Assembly (NCBI RefSeq): GCF_013778455.1
Contig: NZ_JACEHE010000013.1
Span: forward strand, 186,001-250,000
Source of the DNA: Streptomyces himalayensis subsp. himalayensis
GTDB lineage: Bacteria > Actinomycetota > Actinomycetes > Streptomycetales > Streptomycetaceae
Reading direction: 5' to 3'
Length of the DNA: 64,000 nt
The notes beneath the pieces are model-generated. The model saw only the letters and a program-made list of their open reading frames with translations. It did no database searches and had not been told where the DNA came from. Positions within the stretch are counted from its first letter, which is position 1, and each line of letters begins with the position of its first letter. This document shows, piece after piece, positions 51,683 through 60,525 of the stretch. Made by a program: the position numbers and the translations under genes.

Positions 51683-52888
51683 TCAGTCCTCGTGCATGTC
51701 CGCGGCCTCGACCTCTTCACGCGTGACGCCCAGCAGATAGAGCACCGTGTCCAGGAACGGCACGTTCACCGCGGTGTGCGCGGCCTTGCGTACGACCGGC
51801 TTGGCGTTGAAGGCGACGCCGAGGCCGGCGGCGTTGAGCATGTCGAGGTCGTTGGCGCCGTCGCCGATCGCCACGGTCTGGGCGAGCGGCACCCCGGCCT
51901 CCGCCGCGAACCGGCGCAGCAGCCGCGCCTTGCCCGCCCGGTCCACTATCTCGCCGGTGACCCGGCCCGTGAGCTTCCCGTCGACTATCTCCAGCGTGTT
52001 GGCCTGGGCGAAGTCGAGGCCGAGACGTTCCTTCAGATCATCCGTGACCTGGGTGAAACCGCCGGACACCACCCCGACCTGATAGCCGAGCCGCTTGAGC
52101 GTACGGATCAGTGTGCGGGCGCCGGGCGTGAGCCGCACCTCGCTGCGCACCTTGTCCACGACCGACGCGTCGAGCCCCTCGAGGAGCGCCACGCGCGCGT
52201 GGAGCGACTGCTCGAAGTCGAGCTCCCCGCGCATCGCGGCAGCCGTGACCTCGGCGACCTTGTCCTCGCAGCCCGCGTGGGCGGCGAACAGCTCGATCAC
52301 CTCGTCCTGGATGAGAGTCGAGTCGACATCCATGACGACGAGCCGTTGCGCTCGCCGGTGCAGCCCCGCCGCCACCACCGCGACATCGACGCCCAGCGCG
52401 GCGGCCTCGGTCACGAGCGCGGTGCGCAGCGGCTCGGTCTCCACTCCGGAGACCATCAACTCGACGGCCGTCACCGGATACTTCGCGAGCCGGAAGATAC
52501 GGTCGATGTTGCCGCCGGTCGCGGTGATCCGCGCGGCGATCGCCGCCGTCGACTCGGCGGTGAGGGGATGCCCCAGCACCGTCACGTGCGAGCGACCGTG
52601 CCCGCGCGGACGGTTGTCACCGAGGCCGGAGATTATCTCGGCCTGCAGCTTCAGGGACTCCGCCCAGCTGTGGACGGTGGCCCGCAGGGATCCTTCGAGG
52701 GCGGCCGGCGGCTTGGTCACGAGCGCGCACAGGACGATGCGGCCACGAGTGACGACCTGCTCGATGTCGACGACGTCGACCGAGTAGGCGGCGAGGGTGT
52801 CGAACAGGCCGGCCGTGATCCCTGGCCGGTCCTTGCCGAAGATCTTGACCAGAAGAGTGGGGATGTCAGAGGTCTGCGAAGCGCTCAT
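51683..52888 (-). CDS. serB: Phosphoserine phosphatase with N-terminal ACT domain(s)
   Basis: 401 residues; final step of serine synthesis. The N-terminus holds ACT-type regulatory sequence (TLLVKIFGKDRPGITAGLFDTLAAYSVDVVDIEQV) and a second ACT-like segment (GRSHVTVLGHPLTAESTAAIAARI). The HAD catalytic domain has the nucleophile motif VVMDVDSTLIQDEVIE, GVVSGGFTQVTD, and AIGDGANDLDMLNAAG. The ACT domains suggest feedback sensing of serine. ATG start; minus strand between the streptophobe gene and the SixA-type gene. Confidence 0.95.
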   Translation of the reverse strand: MSASQTSDIPTLLVKIFGKDRPGITAGLFDTLAAYSVDVVDIEQVVTRGRIVLCALVTKPPAALEGSLRATVHSWAESLKLQAEIISGLGDNRPRGHGRSHVTVLGHPLTAESTAAIAARITATGGNIDRIFRLAKYPVTAVELMVSGVETEPLRTALVTEAAALGVDVAVVAAGLHRRAQRLVVMDVDSTLIQDEVIELFAAHAGCEDKVAEVTAAAMRGELDFEQSLHARVALLEGLDASVVDKVRSEVRLTPGARTLIRTLKRLGYQVGVVSGGFTQVTDDLKERLGLDFAQANTLEIVDGKLTGRVTGEIVDRAGKARLLRRFAAEAGVPLAQTVAIGDGANDLDMLNAAGLGVAFNAKPVVRKAAHTAVNVPFLDTVLYLLGVTREEVEAADMHED

Positions 52889-53013
52889 GGTGCCACCACC
52901 GTATCCGGCACCCAGTGCCTGCCGCGCCTGCGGTCCGCGTACCGGACAGAGGCAGGAAACACGGCTCGGCACCTGGCTGCCTGCCAGGCGAATACCAGGT
53001 GAACGCCCCGCAC

Positions 53014-54927
53014 TCAGCGACCGCGCCCCCCAGGCGCCCCTGGTGACGGCGGACCCTCCTCGGCAGGCGGTGGAGGAGGCGGAGGCGGCGGCCACCCTGC
53101 ACCGGGGGGCCGCGGACCCGGACGGGGAGGGGGCGGCGTGATCGGGCCCATCACCGTGGGCGCGCTGTACACGTCGCGGGGCGGCCTCGGCGCCTCGTCA
53201 GGCGATCGGAAGGCCTCGTCGGGCGGCCGGAAGGCCTCGTCCGGCGGTCGGAGATACGGATTGGTCTCGTCGTGGGAGGGGCGATAGTGACTGGTGGGGC
53301 TGTAGGGACCCGAGTCGTGTGCGGGCTGCGGATACGTACGGTCCGGCGCCGGCCCCGAGCGCCTGTCCCGGCCGGTCAGCGCGAGGGGCGCCACGCGCGT
53401 GCCGGCCGCACCTGTGGCGTACGCGAGGAGCGCCCCCGCCGCGCCCGCGCCCGCGCCCCACGCCGCGCCCAGGAGCAGCGCCATCGCTGCGTTCCCGTGC
53501 AGCTCGATCCCGGCACCGAAGGCGTCGAAGCCGAGCACGGACAGCGAGGCACCCACGGACACATCCGTCAGCCACACGAGCAGGGGGAGCCCCAGCGCCG
53601 TCACGACACCGAGCCGCAGCGCGCACTGCCCGGCGAACCCCAGGACGCCGGGTCCGCCGCGGCCGCGCACCGCATCCGTACCCGCACCGCTCATGCTGCC
53701 GACACCGCTCATGCTGCCGGCACCGGCTCCACGGCCGGAACCACCGGCGACCGCCGCCGCAGGGTCCCTCGTCCCGACCCCGCCGCCGGCCCCCACAGCA
53801 CCGACGAAAGGCGTACGCACAGCGGTCAGCACCCCCGCGAACAGCATCATCAGCGCAGCCCCGGCCCCCAGGAACCACACCGAGCCGTGCAGTTCCGCGA
53901 GACGCCCCAGCGTGATCGTCTCGTCGGCCGAGACGCGTAACAGCTCGTCCAGGGGATCGGGCAGAAGCTTCGCCAGCTCACCCGTCGCCCGGCCTTCCCA
54001 TGGCACGAGGAGTCCCAGCGGGATGCCGAGCCAGACGCCGTTGGGCGCGCCCAGCAGCGCGGCGCCCGCGATCCGCCGCGGATGGTCGTCGCCGGTCATC
54101 GCGTACGCAGCCGCGGCGAGCCCCGCGGCAACGGCCACCAGCAATACGGTGACCAGCGCCGATGTGGCCGGGCGTACCACCTGGTGCACGGCGTCCCAGC
54201 CGCGCGGGAGCGGCGTCCGGCGCGAGGCCAGCACGGCGATCAGCAGGACGCCGGCCACCCATATCGCGCCGCCGAGCAGGGTGGGGCCGGTGTCGACGGT
54301 GAAACCGACCGAGGCCTTGGCCTCGGCGAGATCGCCGAGCCGGTCCGGCAGGAGGCCGCCGATGTCCCCGATGTCACCGAGCCCCAGGCCGTCCCCGATG
54401 CCACCGAGGTCCTCCGGCAGGTCGCCGGCCGGCAGATCGTCCAGGCCGAGCGCGCCGCCGTCGATCGTGATGACGTCATGACCCGCCCAGGCCAGCCCGC
54501 CCAGCATCGCCAGGAAGAGCACGACCACCGACCCCGCGCGCGCGAGGAGTTCGGCGGGTGAGATCACAACACCCGCCCCGCGCAAGGACCGCAGAAAGAA
54601 ATGGGCCAGCAGCAGCGCACCCACGAGACTCACGCCGAGTGGCGCGATATCGATCGCCGTGTCCGCCTGGGCGCCCTCGAGGCCGAACGCCGACACGTCA
54701 CCGGACGGCGTGACCGACCCGCCCGCGCCGAGCGCCACCACCGCAGCCGTCATCGGCCCGAGAGACCCCGCCGTATCGGTGCCGAGCAGATGCAGCCCCA
54801 GGGCGGCCGTCACCGCCATGCCGATCAGGGCCCAGCTCACAGCGGCTGTCGCGGAGAGCAACACGTCCACCCAATGCACCCTCCGGGCACCGCTGTTGAC
54901 ATCGCCCTTGCGCCCGCCGGTCTCCAT
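53014..54927 (-). CDS. Streptophobe family multi-pass membrane protein
   Basis: 637 residues. A hydrophobic core of about 10-12 helices (for example DVLLSATAAVSWALIGMAVTAALGL and LGVSLVGALLLAHFFLRSL) with long outside loops rich in Gly/Leu/Asp (GLGLGDIGDIGGLLPDRLGDLAEAK). The C-terminal ~110 residues are a cytoplasmic Pro-rich tail with three related RPPDEAFR units and a final poly-Pro stretch. The streptophobe family is Streptomyces-specific and of unknown function. A large FHA/ABC transporter gene is divergent from it. Confidence 0.88.
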   Translation of the reverse strand: METGGRKGDVNSGARRVHWVDVLLSATAAVSWALIGMAVTAALGLHLLGTDTAGSLGPMTAAVVALGAGGSVTPSGDVSAFGLEGAQADTAIDIAPLGVSLVGALLLAHFFLRSLRGAGVVISPAELLARAGSVVVLFLAMLGGLAWAGHDVITIDGGALGLDDLPAGDLPEDLGGIGDGLGLGDIGDIGGLLPDRLGDLAEAKASVGFTVDTGPTLLGGAIWVAGVLLIAVLASRRTPLPRGWDAVHQVVRPATSALVTVLLVAVAAGLAAAAYAMTGDDHPRRIAGAALLGAPNGVWLGIPLGLLVPWEGRATGELAKLLPDPLDELLRVSADETITLGRLAELHGSVWFLGAGAALMMLFAGVLTAVRTPFVGAVGAGGGVGTRDPAAAVAGGSGRGAGAGSMSGVGSMSGAGTDAVRGRGGPGVLGFAGQCALRLGVVTALGLPLLVWLTDVSVGASLSVLGFDAFGAGIELHGNAAMALLLGAAWGAGAGAAGALLAYATGAAGTRVAPLALTGRDRRSGPAPDRTYPQPAHDSGPYSPTSHYRPSHDETNPYLRPPDEAFRPPDEAFRSPDEAPRPPRDVYSAPTVMGPITPPPPRPGPRPPGAGWPPPPPPPPPAEEGPPSPGAPGGRGR

Positions 54928-55051
54928 CAGGACCCCCCGATCCGTACCGCGATGCCCTGTTCGCTCCGGATGATCATGATCCGTAAGCACTCATGGGCGC
55001 TTACCACTCTCCGGGCCGGTATCTGCCCCGTCAACCGGGCGACCCCGGGGG

Positions 55052-55143
55052 CCCGTACGCAGTCGCCCGGAGACCAGTACACAGTCGCCCGCGAGCCTCG
55101 TACGCGCTCGCCCGCGAGCCTCGTACGCGCTCGCCCGGGAGTC
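55052..55143. repeat. 23-bp minisatellite, four copies
   Basis: TCGTACGCGCTCGCCCGCGAGCC is repeated in four adjacent 23-bp copies of rising identity (copies 3 and 4 nearly perfect) in the divergent region upstream of the FHA-ABC gene. In-frame translations are low complexity and not a gene. Confidence 0.85.
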
Positions 55144-55292
55144 CCGTCCCGCTCCGGGCGCGGTACCCACTCTTCACAAGGCGCGGCTTTCGGGCGGAGG
55201 GATCAGCCTGGAATAGTTCCTCACGATGTTCGACATCCCTAGACTCCCATCGACGGGGGCAAAACTCGGGGGACAACTCAGTGGGGCATGGA

Positions 55293-57818
55293 GTGCCTGA
55301 ACTCGTACTGGAATTGAACGGACAAACCTGGACGCTCGACTCGTCCAGGTCCTACACCCTCGGACGCGATCCGCAGGGGGACATCGTGTTCGACGACGCC
55401 CGGGTCTCCTGGCGTCACGCCACGATCAGCTGGGGCGGGCGCAGTTGGGTCATCGAGGACCATGGCAGCACGAACGGCACCTATGTGCAGGGCCAGCGAA
55501 TCCACCAGATGGAAATAGGCCCGGGCTCGGCCGTGCACCTCGGCAATGCGACGGACGGCCCGCTGCTGAACGTCCAGGGTGCCGCCGCCATGGCCACGCC
55601 GCAGCAGGGCAAGCAGCCCGCGCAGCAGGCGCCGGGCGCTGGTCCGGGCTGGGCGCAGCAGGCCCCGCTGCAGGAGCAGCACCCGCAGCAGCAGGCCCCC
55701 CAACAGGCCTGGCAGAAGCCGCAGCAGGCAGCCACGGGGATCCCGCACCAGCAGGGACCGGGCGACGACGTCGCGAGCGCCCCGCCGGTCTACGGCGACC
55801 GCAGCCCCACGACGTTCCACCAGCTGGCCCTCGGCCGTGTGATGCGCATCGGCCGTGCGCTCGAGAACGACCTTGTCGTCTCCGACCTCCAGGTCTCGCG
55901 CCACCACGCCGAGTTCCACGCGACGCCCGACGGCCGCTTCGAGATACGCGACCTCGGCTCCCACAACGGCACGTACGTCAACGGCCAGCCGATCGCCAAG
56001 GGCGGCTCCGCACTCCTCGGCCCGAACGACATCGTCGGTGTCGGCCACTCGACGTTCCGGCTCGTCGGCGACCGCCTCGAGGAGTTCGTCGACACTGGTG
56101 AGGTCTCCTTCTCCGCGCGCCATCTGACCGTCACGGTCGACGGCGGCAAGCAGATCCTGAAGGACGTGTCCTTCGGCGTCCCGGAGAAGTCCCTCATCGC
56201 GGTCATCGGCCCGTCAGGTTCCGGCAAGTCGACACTGCTGAAGGCGCTCACCGGTTACCGCCCCGCCGACCAGGGCGACGTTCTCTACGACAACCGGAAC
56301 CTGTACAAGCAGTTCGCAGAGCTGCGCCAGCGCATCGGCCTGGTCCCGCAGGACGACATCCTGCACAAGGAGCTGACCGTCAAGAAGGCCCTCAAGTACG
56401 CGGCCAAGCTGCGCTTCCCCGCGGACACCACGTCGGCCGAGCGCGAAGCCCGTATAGACGAGGTCCTGCGCGAGCTGAAGCTGGACATCCACAAGGAGAA
56501 GAAGGTCACGTCCCTCTCCGGCGGCCAGCGCAAGCGCGTCTCGGTCGCCCTGGAGCTGCTGACCAAGCCGTCCCTGATCTTCCTGGACGAGCCGACCTCC
56601 GGCCTCGACCCGGGCATGGACCGCGACGTCATGCAGCTGCTCCGCGGCCTCGCCGACGACGGCCGTACGGTCCTGGTCGTCACGCACTCCGTGGCCGAGC
56701 TGGCGCTCTGCGACAAGCTCCTGGTCATGGCCCCGGGCGGTTCGGTTGCGTACTTCGGCCCGCCCGAGGAGGCGCTCAACTTCTTCGGCTACGACACCTG
56801 GGCCGACGTCTTCTCCGCCTTCGAGAACTACCGCGACTACGACTGGGCGGGCCGCTGGAAGGGCTCGCAGCACTACCAGATGTACGCCGCGGACATCGAC
56901 GCCGTCGCCCCGCAGTCGATGCAGATGCCGCCGCCGCAGGCGGTCCGCCCGCCCAAGCCGCAGAGCTGGGGCTCCCAGCTGTGGACCCTCATCCGGCGCT
57001 ACGTCTCGGTGATCGCGTCCGACAAGGGCTTCATGGCGCTCATGCTGATCCTGCCGGCGGTGCTCGGTGTGGTCAGCCTGCTCATCGAGCCCGACCAGGG
57101 GCTGCTGCCCAACCGGCCCCGCGCCAACGGCGCCATCACCCCCAACGGCACGGCCACCACCGTCCTGCTGATCCTCGCGGTGGGCGCCTGCTTCGCCGGT
57201 GCCGCCAACTCGGTCCGCGAGCTCATCAAGGAACGCGTGATCTACGAGCGGGAGCGCGCCACCGGCCTGTCCCGCTCGGCGTATCTGATGTCCAAGGTCA
57301 TCGTCCTCGGCATGATCACGGTCATCCAGGGCGGGATCGTGGGCGGCATAGGCTTCGCGGTGCGCGACATCCCCGACGAGGGGCTCGTCCTCGGCAAGCT
57401 GACGCTCCTCGAGTTGGCCCTGCCGATCATGGCGCTCGGCTTCACCTCGATGATGTTCGGCCTGATCATCTCCGCGCTGGTGAAGACCTCGGAGAAGACC
57501 ATGCCGCTCCTGGTGATGTTCGCGATCGTCCAGGTCGTCTTCACCGGCTGCCTCTTCATCCTGCACGGCAGTCCCGGTGTGAACGAGTTCTCGTATCTGA
57601 TGCCGTCCCGCTGGGCGGTTGCGGCCGCGGGCACCACTCTCGACTTCAACCTCGTCAGCCCTAACACCGACGATCCGGGGAGCACGGACCCGCTGTGGGA
57701 CCACGAGGCGTCCCAGTGGTTCATCGACATGGGCGCGCTGCTCGCCCTCGGCGCGCTCTGCGGCTTCCTAGTGGCCCGCTTCCTGCGCCGCCACGAGCCG
57801 GAGGTCATGCGCAAGTAG
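55293..57818 (+). CDS. Double-FHA ABC transporter (ABCG/ABC2-type half transporter)
   Basis: 841 residues. Order: FHA1 (residues about 1-90; YTLGRDPQGDIVFDDARVSWRHATISWG, DHGSTNGTYVQG); a Gln/Pro-rich linker about 100-155; FHA2 (MRIGRALENDLVVSDLQVSRHHAEFHA, DLGSHNGTYVNG); ATPase (Walker A VIGPSGSGKSTLLKAL, signature LSGGQRKRVSVALEL, Walker B LIFLDEPTSGLD); and an ABC2 membrane domain of six helices. FHA2 keeps the phosphothreonine-binding Arg/Ser-Arg-His; FHA1 has Ser-Trp-Arg-His. It likely responds to Ser/Thr kinases such as PknB. GTG at 55281 is an alternative start. Confidence 0.92.
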   Translation: MPELVLELNGQTWTLDSSRSYTLGRDPQGDIVFDDARVSWRHATISWGGRSWVIEDHGSTNGTYVQGQRIHQMEIGPGSAVHLGNATDGPLLNVQGAAAMATPQQGKQPAQQAPGAGPGWAQQAPLQEQHPQQQAPQQAWQKPQQAATGIPHQQGPGDDVASAPPVYGDRSPTTFHQLALGRVMRIGRALENDLVVSDLQVSRHHAEFHATPDGRFEIRDLGSHNGTYVNGQPIAKGGSALLGPNDIVGVGHSTFRLVGDRLEEFVDTGEVSFSARHLTVTVDGGKQILKDVSFGVPEKSLIAVIGPSGSGKSTLLKALTGYRPADQGDVLYDNRNLYKQFAELRQRIGLVPQDDILHKELTVKKALKYAAKLRFPADTTSAEREARIDEVLRELKLDIHKEKKVTSLSGGQRKRVSVALELLTKPSLIFLDEPTSGLDPGMDRDVMQLLRGLADDGRTVLVVTHSVAELALCDKLLVMAPGGSVAYFGPPEEALNFFGYDTWADVFSAFENYRDYDWAGRWKGSQHYQMYAADIDAVAPQSMQMPPPQAVRPPKPQSWGSQLWTLIRRYVSVIASDKGFMALMLILPAVLGVVSLLIEPDQGLLPNRPRANGAITPNGTATTVLLILAVGACFAGAANSVRELIKERVIYERERATGLSRSAYLMSKVIVLGMITVIQGGIVGGIGFAVRDIPDEGLVLGKLTLLELALPIMALGFTSMMFGLIISALVKTSEKTMPLLVMFAIVQVVFTGCLFILHGSPGVNEFSYLMPSRWAVAAAGTTLDFNLVSPNTDDPGSTDPLWDHEASQWFIDMGALLALGALCGFLVARFLRRHEPEVMRK

Positions 57819-57822
57819 GCAC

Positions 57823-57862
57823 TGACCGGCATCGAACGGTATTGACCGGCATCGAACGGTAT
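57823..57862. repeat. Perfect tandem duplication of a 20-bp unit
   Basis: TGACCGGCATCGAACGGTAT occurs twice head to tail immediately after the FHA-ABC stop codon. Confidence 0.95.
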
Positions 57863-57891
57863 GTGCCGAGTGGGCCGCGGTTCGGACAACG

Positions 57892-57924
57892 CGAAGGGCG
57901 GCACCCCGCGGGTGCCGCCCTTCG
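57892..57924. terminator. Bidirectional terminator
   Basis: CGAAGGGCGGCACC / GGTGCCGCCCTTCG, perfect 14-bp stem with a 5-base loop, between the convergent FHA-ABC and transglycosylase genes. Confidence 0.9.
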
Positions 57925-57969
57925 GCGTTACTTCGGCGTTTTCCTGAGGCCCAGAGGTCCCGAAGAGAC

Positions 57970-58716
57970 TCAGTAGGCGCCGAAGACGTTATCCATCGAC
58001 CCGTAGCGGTCGGCCGCGTAGTTGGCCGCGGCGGTGATGTTGGCGACCGGGTCGTAGATGTTCCAGGACGTGCCCGGGACGTGGTACGCGTTGAACGTCG
58101 GCTGGATGACCTGCAGCAGGCCCTTCGACGGGACACCGTTCTTGGCGTTGATGTCCCAGTTGTTGATGGCCATCGGGTTGCCCGACGACTCACGCATGAT
58201 GTTGCGGTACAGCCCGTTGTAGGTGCCCGGGATCTTGTGCTTCTTCATGACGTCGAGGGACTCGCGGATCCAGCCGTCGAGGTTGTTGGCGTAGGTCTTC
58301 GCCGCGACCGGGGTGGCCACCGCGGCGCGCTCGGTCGAGCGGCTCACGGCAGGGGCGACCTTGCGCTCCTGCTGGGCCTCCGCCTTGGCCTCCGCCTTGG
58401 CCTTGGCCTCGGCCTTCTGCTTGGCGGCGGCCTCCTGCTGCGCCTTCAGGCGGGCGGCGGCGTCCTGGGCCTTCAGGTTGGCGTTCGCCAGCTGGTCGGT
58501 GACGCTCGCCTTGATGTCCTTGGCGGTGCCGGTGGCGGCCAGGCCGACCGGGGCTGCCGCGGCAGCGGCCTGGGTCTCCTGGACCTGGGCCTCGGACGAG
58601 GCGGGCACGACGGTGAACGCGACGGCCGCGGCGCCGAGCGTGGCGACACCGGCGAGGGAGAACTTCTGGGTCTTCTTCAGACGGCGATCACCGGACTTGG
58701 CATGGAAAATCGACAT
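57970..58716 (-). CDS. Secreted transglycosylase (SLT-domain) protein
   Basis: 248 residues. A signal sequence (HAKSGDRRLKKTQKFSLAGVATLGAAAVAFTVVPASSEAQ) leads to a ~60-residue Ala/Lys/Glu/Gln helical region (LKAQQEAAAKQKAEAKAKAE), probably a coiled coil. The C-terminal lytic transglycosylase domain has the catalytic Glu in IMRESSGNPMAINNWD, then SKGLLQVIQPTFNAYHV and NITAAANYAADRYGS. It should cleave peptidoglycan outside the cell, as do spore/vegetative Swl/Rpf-type enzymes of Streptomyces. Its 5' leader is long and folded. Confidence 0.9.
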   Translation of the reverse strand: MSIFHAKSGDRRLKKTQKFSLAGVATLGAAAVAFTVVPASSEAQVQETQAAAAAAPVGLAATGTAKDIKASVTDQLANANLKAQDAAARLKAQQEAAAKQKAEAKAKAEAKAEAQQERKVAPAVSRSTERAAVATPVAAKTYANNLDGWIRESLDVMKKHKIPGTYNGLYRNIMRESSGNPMAINNWDINAKNGVPSKGLLQVIQPTFNAYHVPGTSWNIYDPVANITAAANYAADRYGSMDNVFGAY

Positions 58717-58744
58717 GGGTGTAGGACCTCTTCGAGTAGCTGGA

Positions 58745-58815
58745 GTCGCTCTCGGCCGGCAGGGACGTGTTTCCGGCACAAACGCCGCGGGTAAGCTCCC
58801 GCGGCGCCGAGCGAC
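58745..58815 (-). promoter_or_regulatory. Structured 5' leader of the transglycosylase gene
   Basis: On the minus strand GTCGCTCGGC (58815-58806) can pair with GCCGAGAGCGAC (58756-58745), enclosing a perfect 9-bp hairpin CGCCGCGGG/CCCGCGGCG (58783-58806) and a CCGG-loop-CCGG hairpin, a three-way-junction layout. It begins 30 nt before the start codon. Cell-wall hydrolase genes in Streptomyces are often behind c-di-AMP (ydaO) riboswitches, but the diagnostic ydaO blocks were not recognised here. Confidence 0.45.
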
Positions 58816-59007
58816 GGCAGCCATTCTTAGCGGCCGCAAAATCCTGGGGCAAAGGTGTGACGTACGATCCGAGGTAGTGGATCACGAAACGGACTTATGG
58901 CGCCGAAAGGCCCTCTTACCCCAGTGATAGGACTTTCGTCCCCTACTAGGTCACTTCGTACGTGATGTGCGCCCTATGTGCGGGCTCACATGGCGCCCAT
59001 TGGTTTC

Positions 59008-60312
59008 TCACCCATAGTTTCCGGGGCAATGCTCCCCGTGGTCGGACATTTCGGGCAGCAGGAGATGGGTGTCGCCGAACTCGTGCCACAGGTATCCGAA
59101 CCGCAGCGCTTCCCCGTAACCACGGCTGATCGTCCGCCGTCCGGCGATCGCCTCCAACATCAGCAGGTGAGAGGCCTCCGGCTCGTGCAGTCCGGTCAGC
59201 AGGCCGTCGACCACGCGCACGCCGCGCTCCGGCGTGATCACCAGATCCGTCCAGCCCGATGCCGCCCGCACGATCCCGTCGGATCCGGTCGCGGACTCCA
59301 CCGCGCGCACGGCCGTCGTACCCACCGCAATGACCCGCCCGTCCCCCCGCCGCACCGCATTGATGAGCCGCGCCGAGTGCTCGGAGACGGTGAATCGCTC
59401 CGGATACGGCGGCTCGTGGGCCTCCGCCGACGCGACGCCTGTGTGCAAAGTGACAGGTGCGAATTGCACTCCCCGGCTCACCAGCTCCGCCACCAGCCGC
59501 GGGGTGAAGGGCCGGGCCGCACTCGGCATCTCCGCGCTCCCCGACCCGTCGGCCGACGGCAGAGCGAACACCGTCTGGTAGGCGGACAGCGGCTGGTCCC
59601 GCTCCGTATAGGAGTAGCGAATGGGCCGGCCATGCCGCCGCAGCAGCGCCGGCACGCCCTTCCCCGACGCCCGGGCCCACCACAACCGCCCGCTGCCCGG
59701 GCTCAGCGGCTCCTCATATATGAGGCACGCGCACCCGGACAGCTCCACCACTGCTCCCGCAGGTCCGCCCGCACGCGCGCGCGTGGTGCCCCCGCCGTCC
59801 GGATCGCGCAGCTCCACGGCCCACCGGCCGTCATCGCCCCGCGTCGAGAAATGCACCACCACGCGTGCGTGCCCGATCCGGCCGTCCACGGCTGCGGCCA
59901 GCGTCGGCGACGTGTTGACGATGAGCAGATCGCCGGCGCGCAGCAGCCGAGGCAGCTCCACGAAGTCGTGGTGGGACACCTCTGTACCGCGCGACACCAT
60001 CAGGAGCACCGCGTCCCGGTCGAGCCCGGGACCGCGCTGCTCGGCCGGCACCCGCGCCGACAGCTCGTCGGGCACCTGGAACGCCAGATCCGGAGGCCGA
60101 CCCGCGGTCAGACCCATGGCATGGGCTCCACAAGGGACGTCCCCCGCCAGGGCCACCACGTGCGTTCCGTGTTTCCGCAGTTCCTGTGCCGTCGTCTCCA
60201 GCGGTCCAGCGGAGCGCGCATCCAGTACGAGGTCCCAGCCCCGCTCGGCCAGGGCAGCGCTCAGTGCACGCCCGAAACCCTTCCCAGCCCCCGTGATGAT
60301 CGCCACAGGCAT
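59008..60312 (-). CDS. SDR N-terminus fused in frame to QueA-family protein
   Basis: 434-residue open frame of two unrelated parts. Residues 1-59 (VAIITGAGKGFGRALSAALAERGWDLVLDARS...) are the first beta-alpha-beta of an SDR with its cofactor loop; the rest of that fold is missing. From residue ~66 (MGLTAGRPPDLAFQVPDELSARVP) a near-complete QueA-like S-adenosylmethionine:tRNA ribosyltransferase-isomerase follows (ELPRLLRAGDLLIVNTSPTLAAAV; FTPRLVAELVSRGVQFAPVTLHTGV; LTGLHEPEASHLLMLEAIAG). An internal ATG at 60117 with GGAG nine bases upstream could start QueA alone. Streptomyces usually has two separate genes here, so a deletion joined them. Confidence 0.85.
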   Translation of the reverse strand: MPVAIITGAGKGFGRALSAALAERGWDLVLDARSAGPLETTAQELRKHGTHVVALAGDVPCGAHAMGLTAGRPPDLAFQVPDELSARVPAEQRGPGLDRDAVLLMVSRGTEVSHHDFVELPRLLRAGDLLIVNTSPTLAAAVDGRIGHARVVVHFSTRGDDGRWAVELRDPDGGGTTRARAGGPAGAVVELSGCACLIYEEPLSPGSGRLWWARASGKGVPALLRRHGRPIRYSYTERDQPLSAYQTVFALPSADGSGSAEMPSAARPFTPRLVAELVSRGVQFAPVTLHTGVASAEAHEPPYPERFTVSEHSARLINAVRRGDGRVIAVGTTAVRAVESATGSDGIVRAASGWTDLVITPERGVRVVDGLLTGLHEPEASHLLMLEAIAGRRTISRGYGEALRFGYLWHEFGDTHLLLPEMSDHGEHCPGNYG

Positions 60313-60525
60313 GACGTCCGTCCCCTCGTCGCACCAGGCACCGCCGTCCCGGCGGCCGCCTCAGATCGGCTCTTCGGCCGCCTTCAACGTAGGAACGGAC
60401 CCGCCGCAGGCGCCTCGTGCTTGGGCCCGGGCATGCCAGGGCCCTTCGCCTTAAGCCCAGGGCCCTAGGCGGCTGCCGCCACAGGTCCGATACGCCCTGT
60501 CACACCGCGCCGGTACGGTGAAGGC

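Noticed and set aside
55052..55143. Short CRISPR or iteron array upstream of the FHA-ABC gene
   Set aside because: Copies abut without spacers and the period is 23 bp; there are no cas or rep genes nearby.
58723..58830. ydaO (c-di-AMP) riboswitch upstream of the transglycosylase
   Set aside because: Context is right, but the conserved blocks I know were not found; kept only as an unclassified structured leader.
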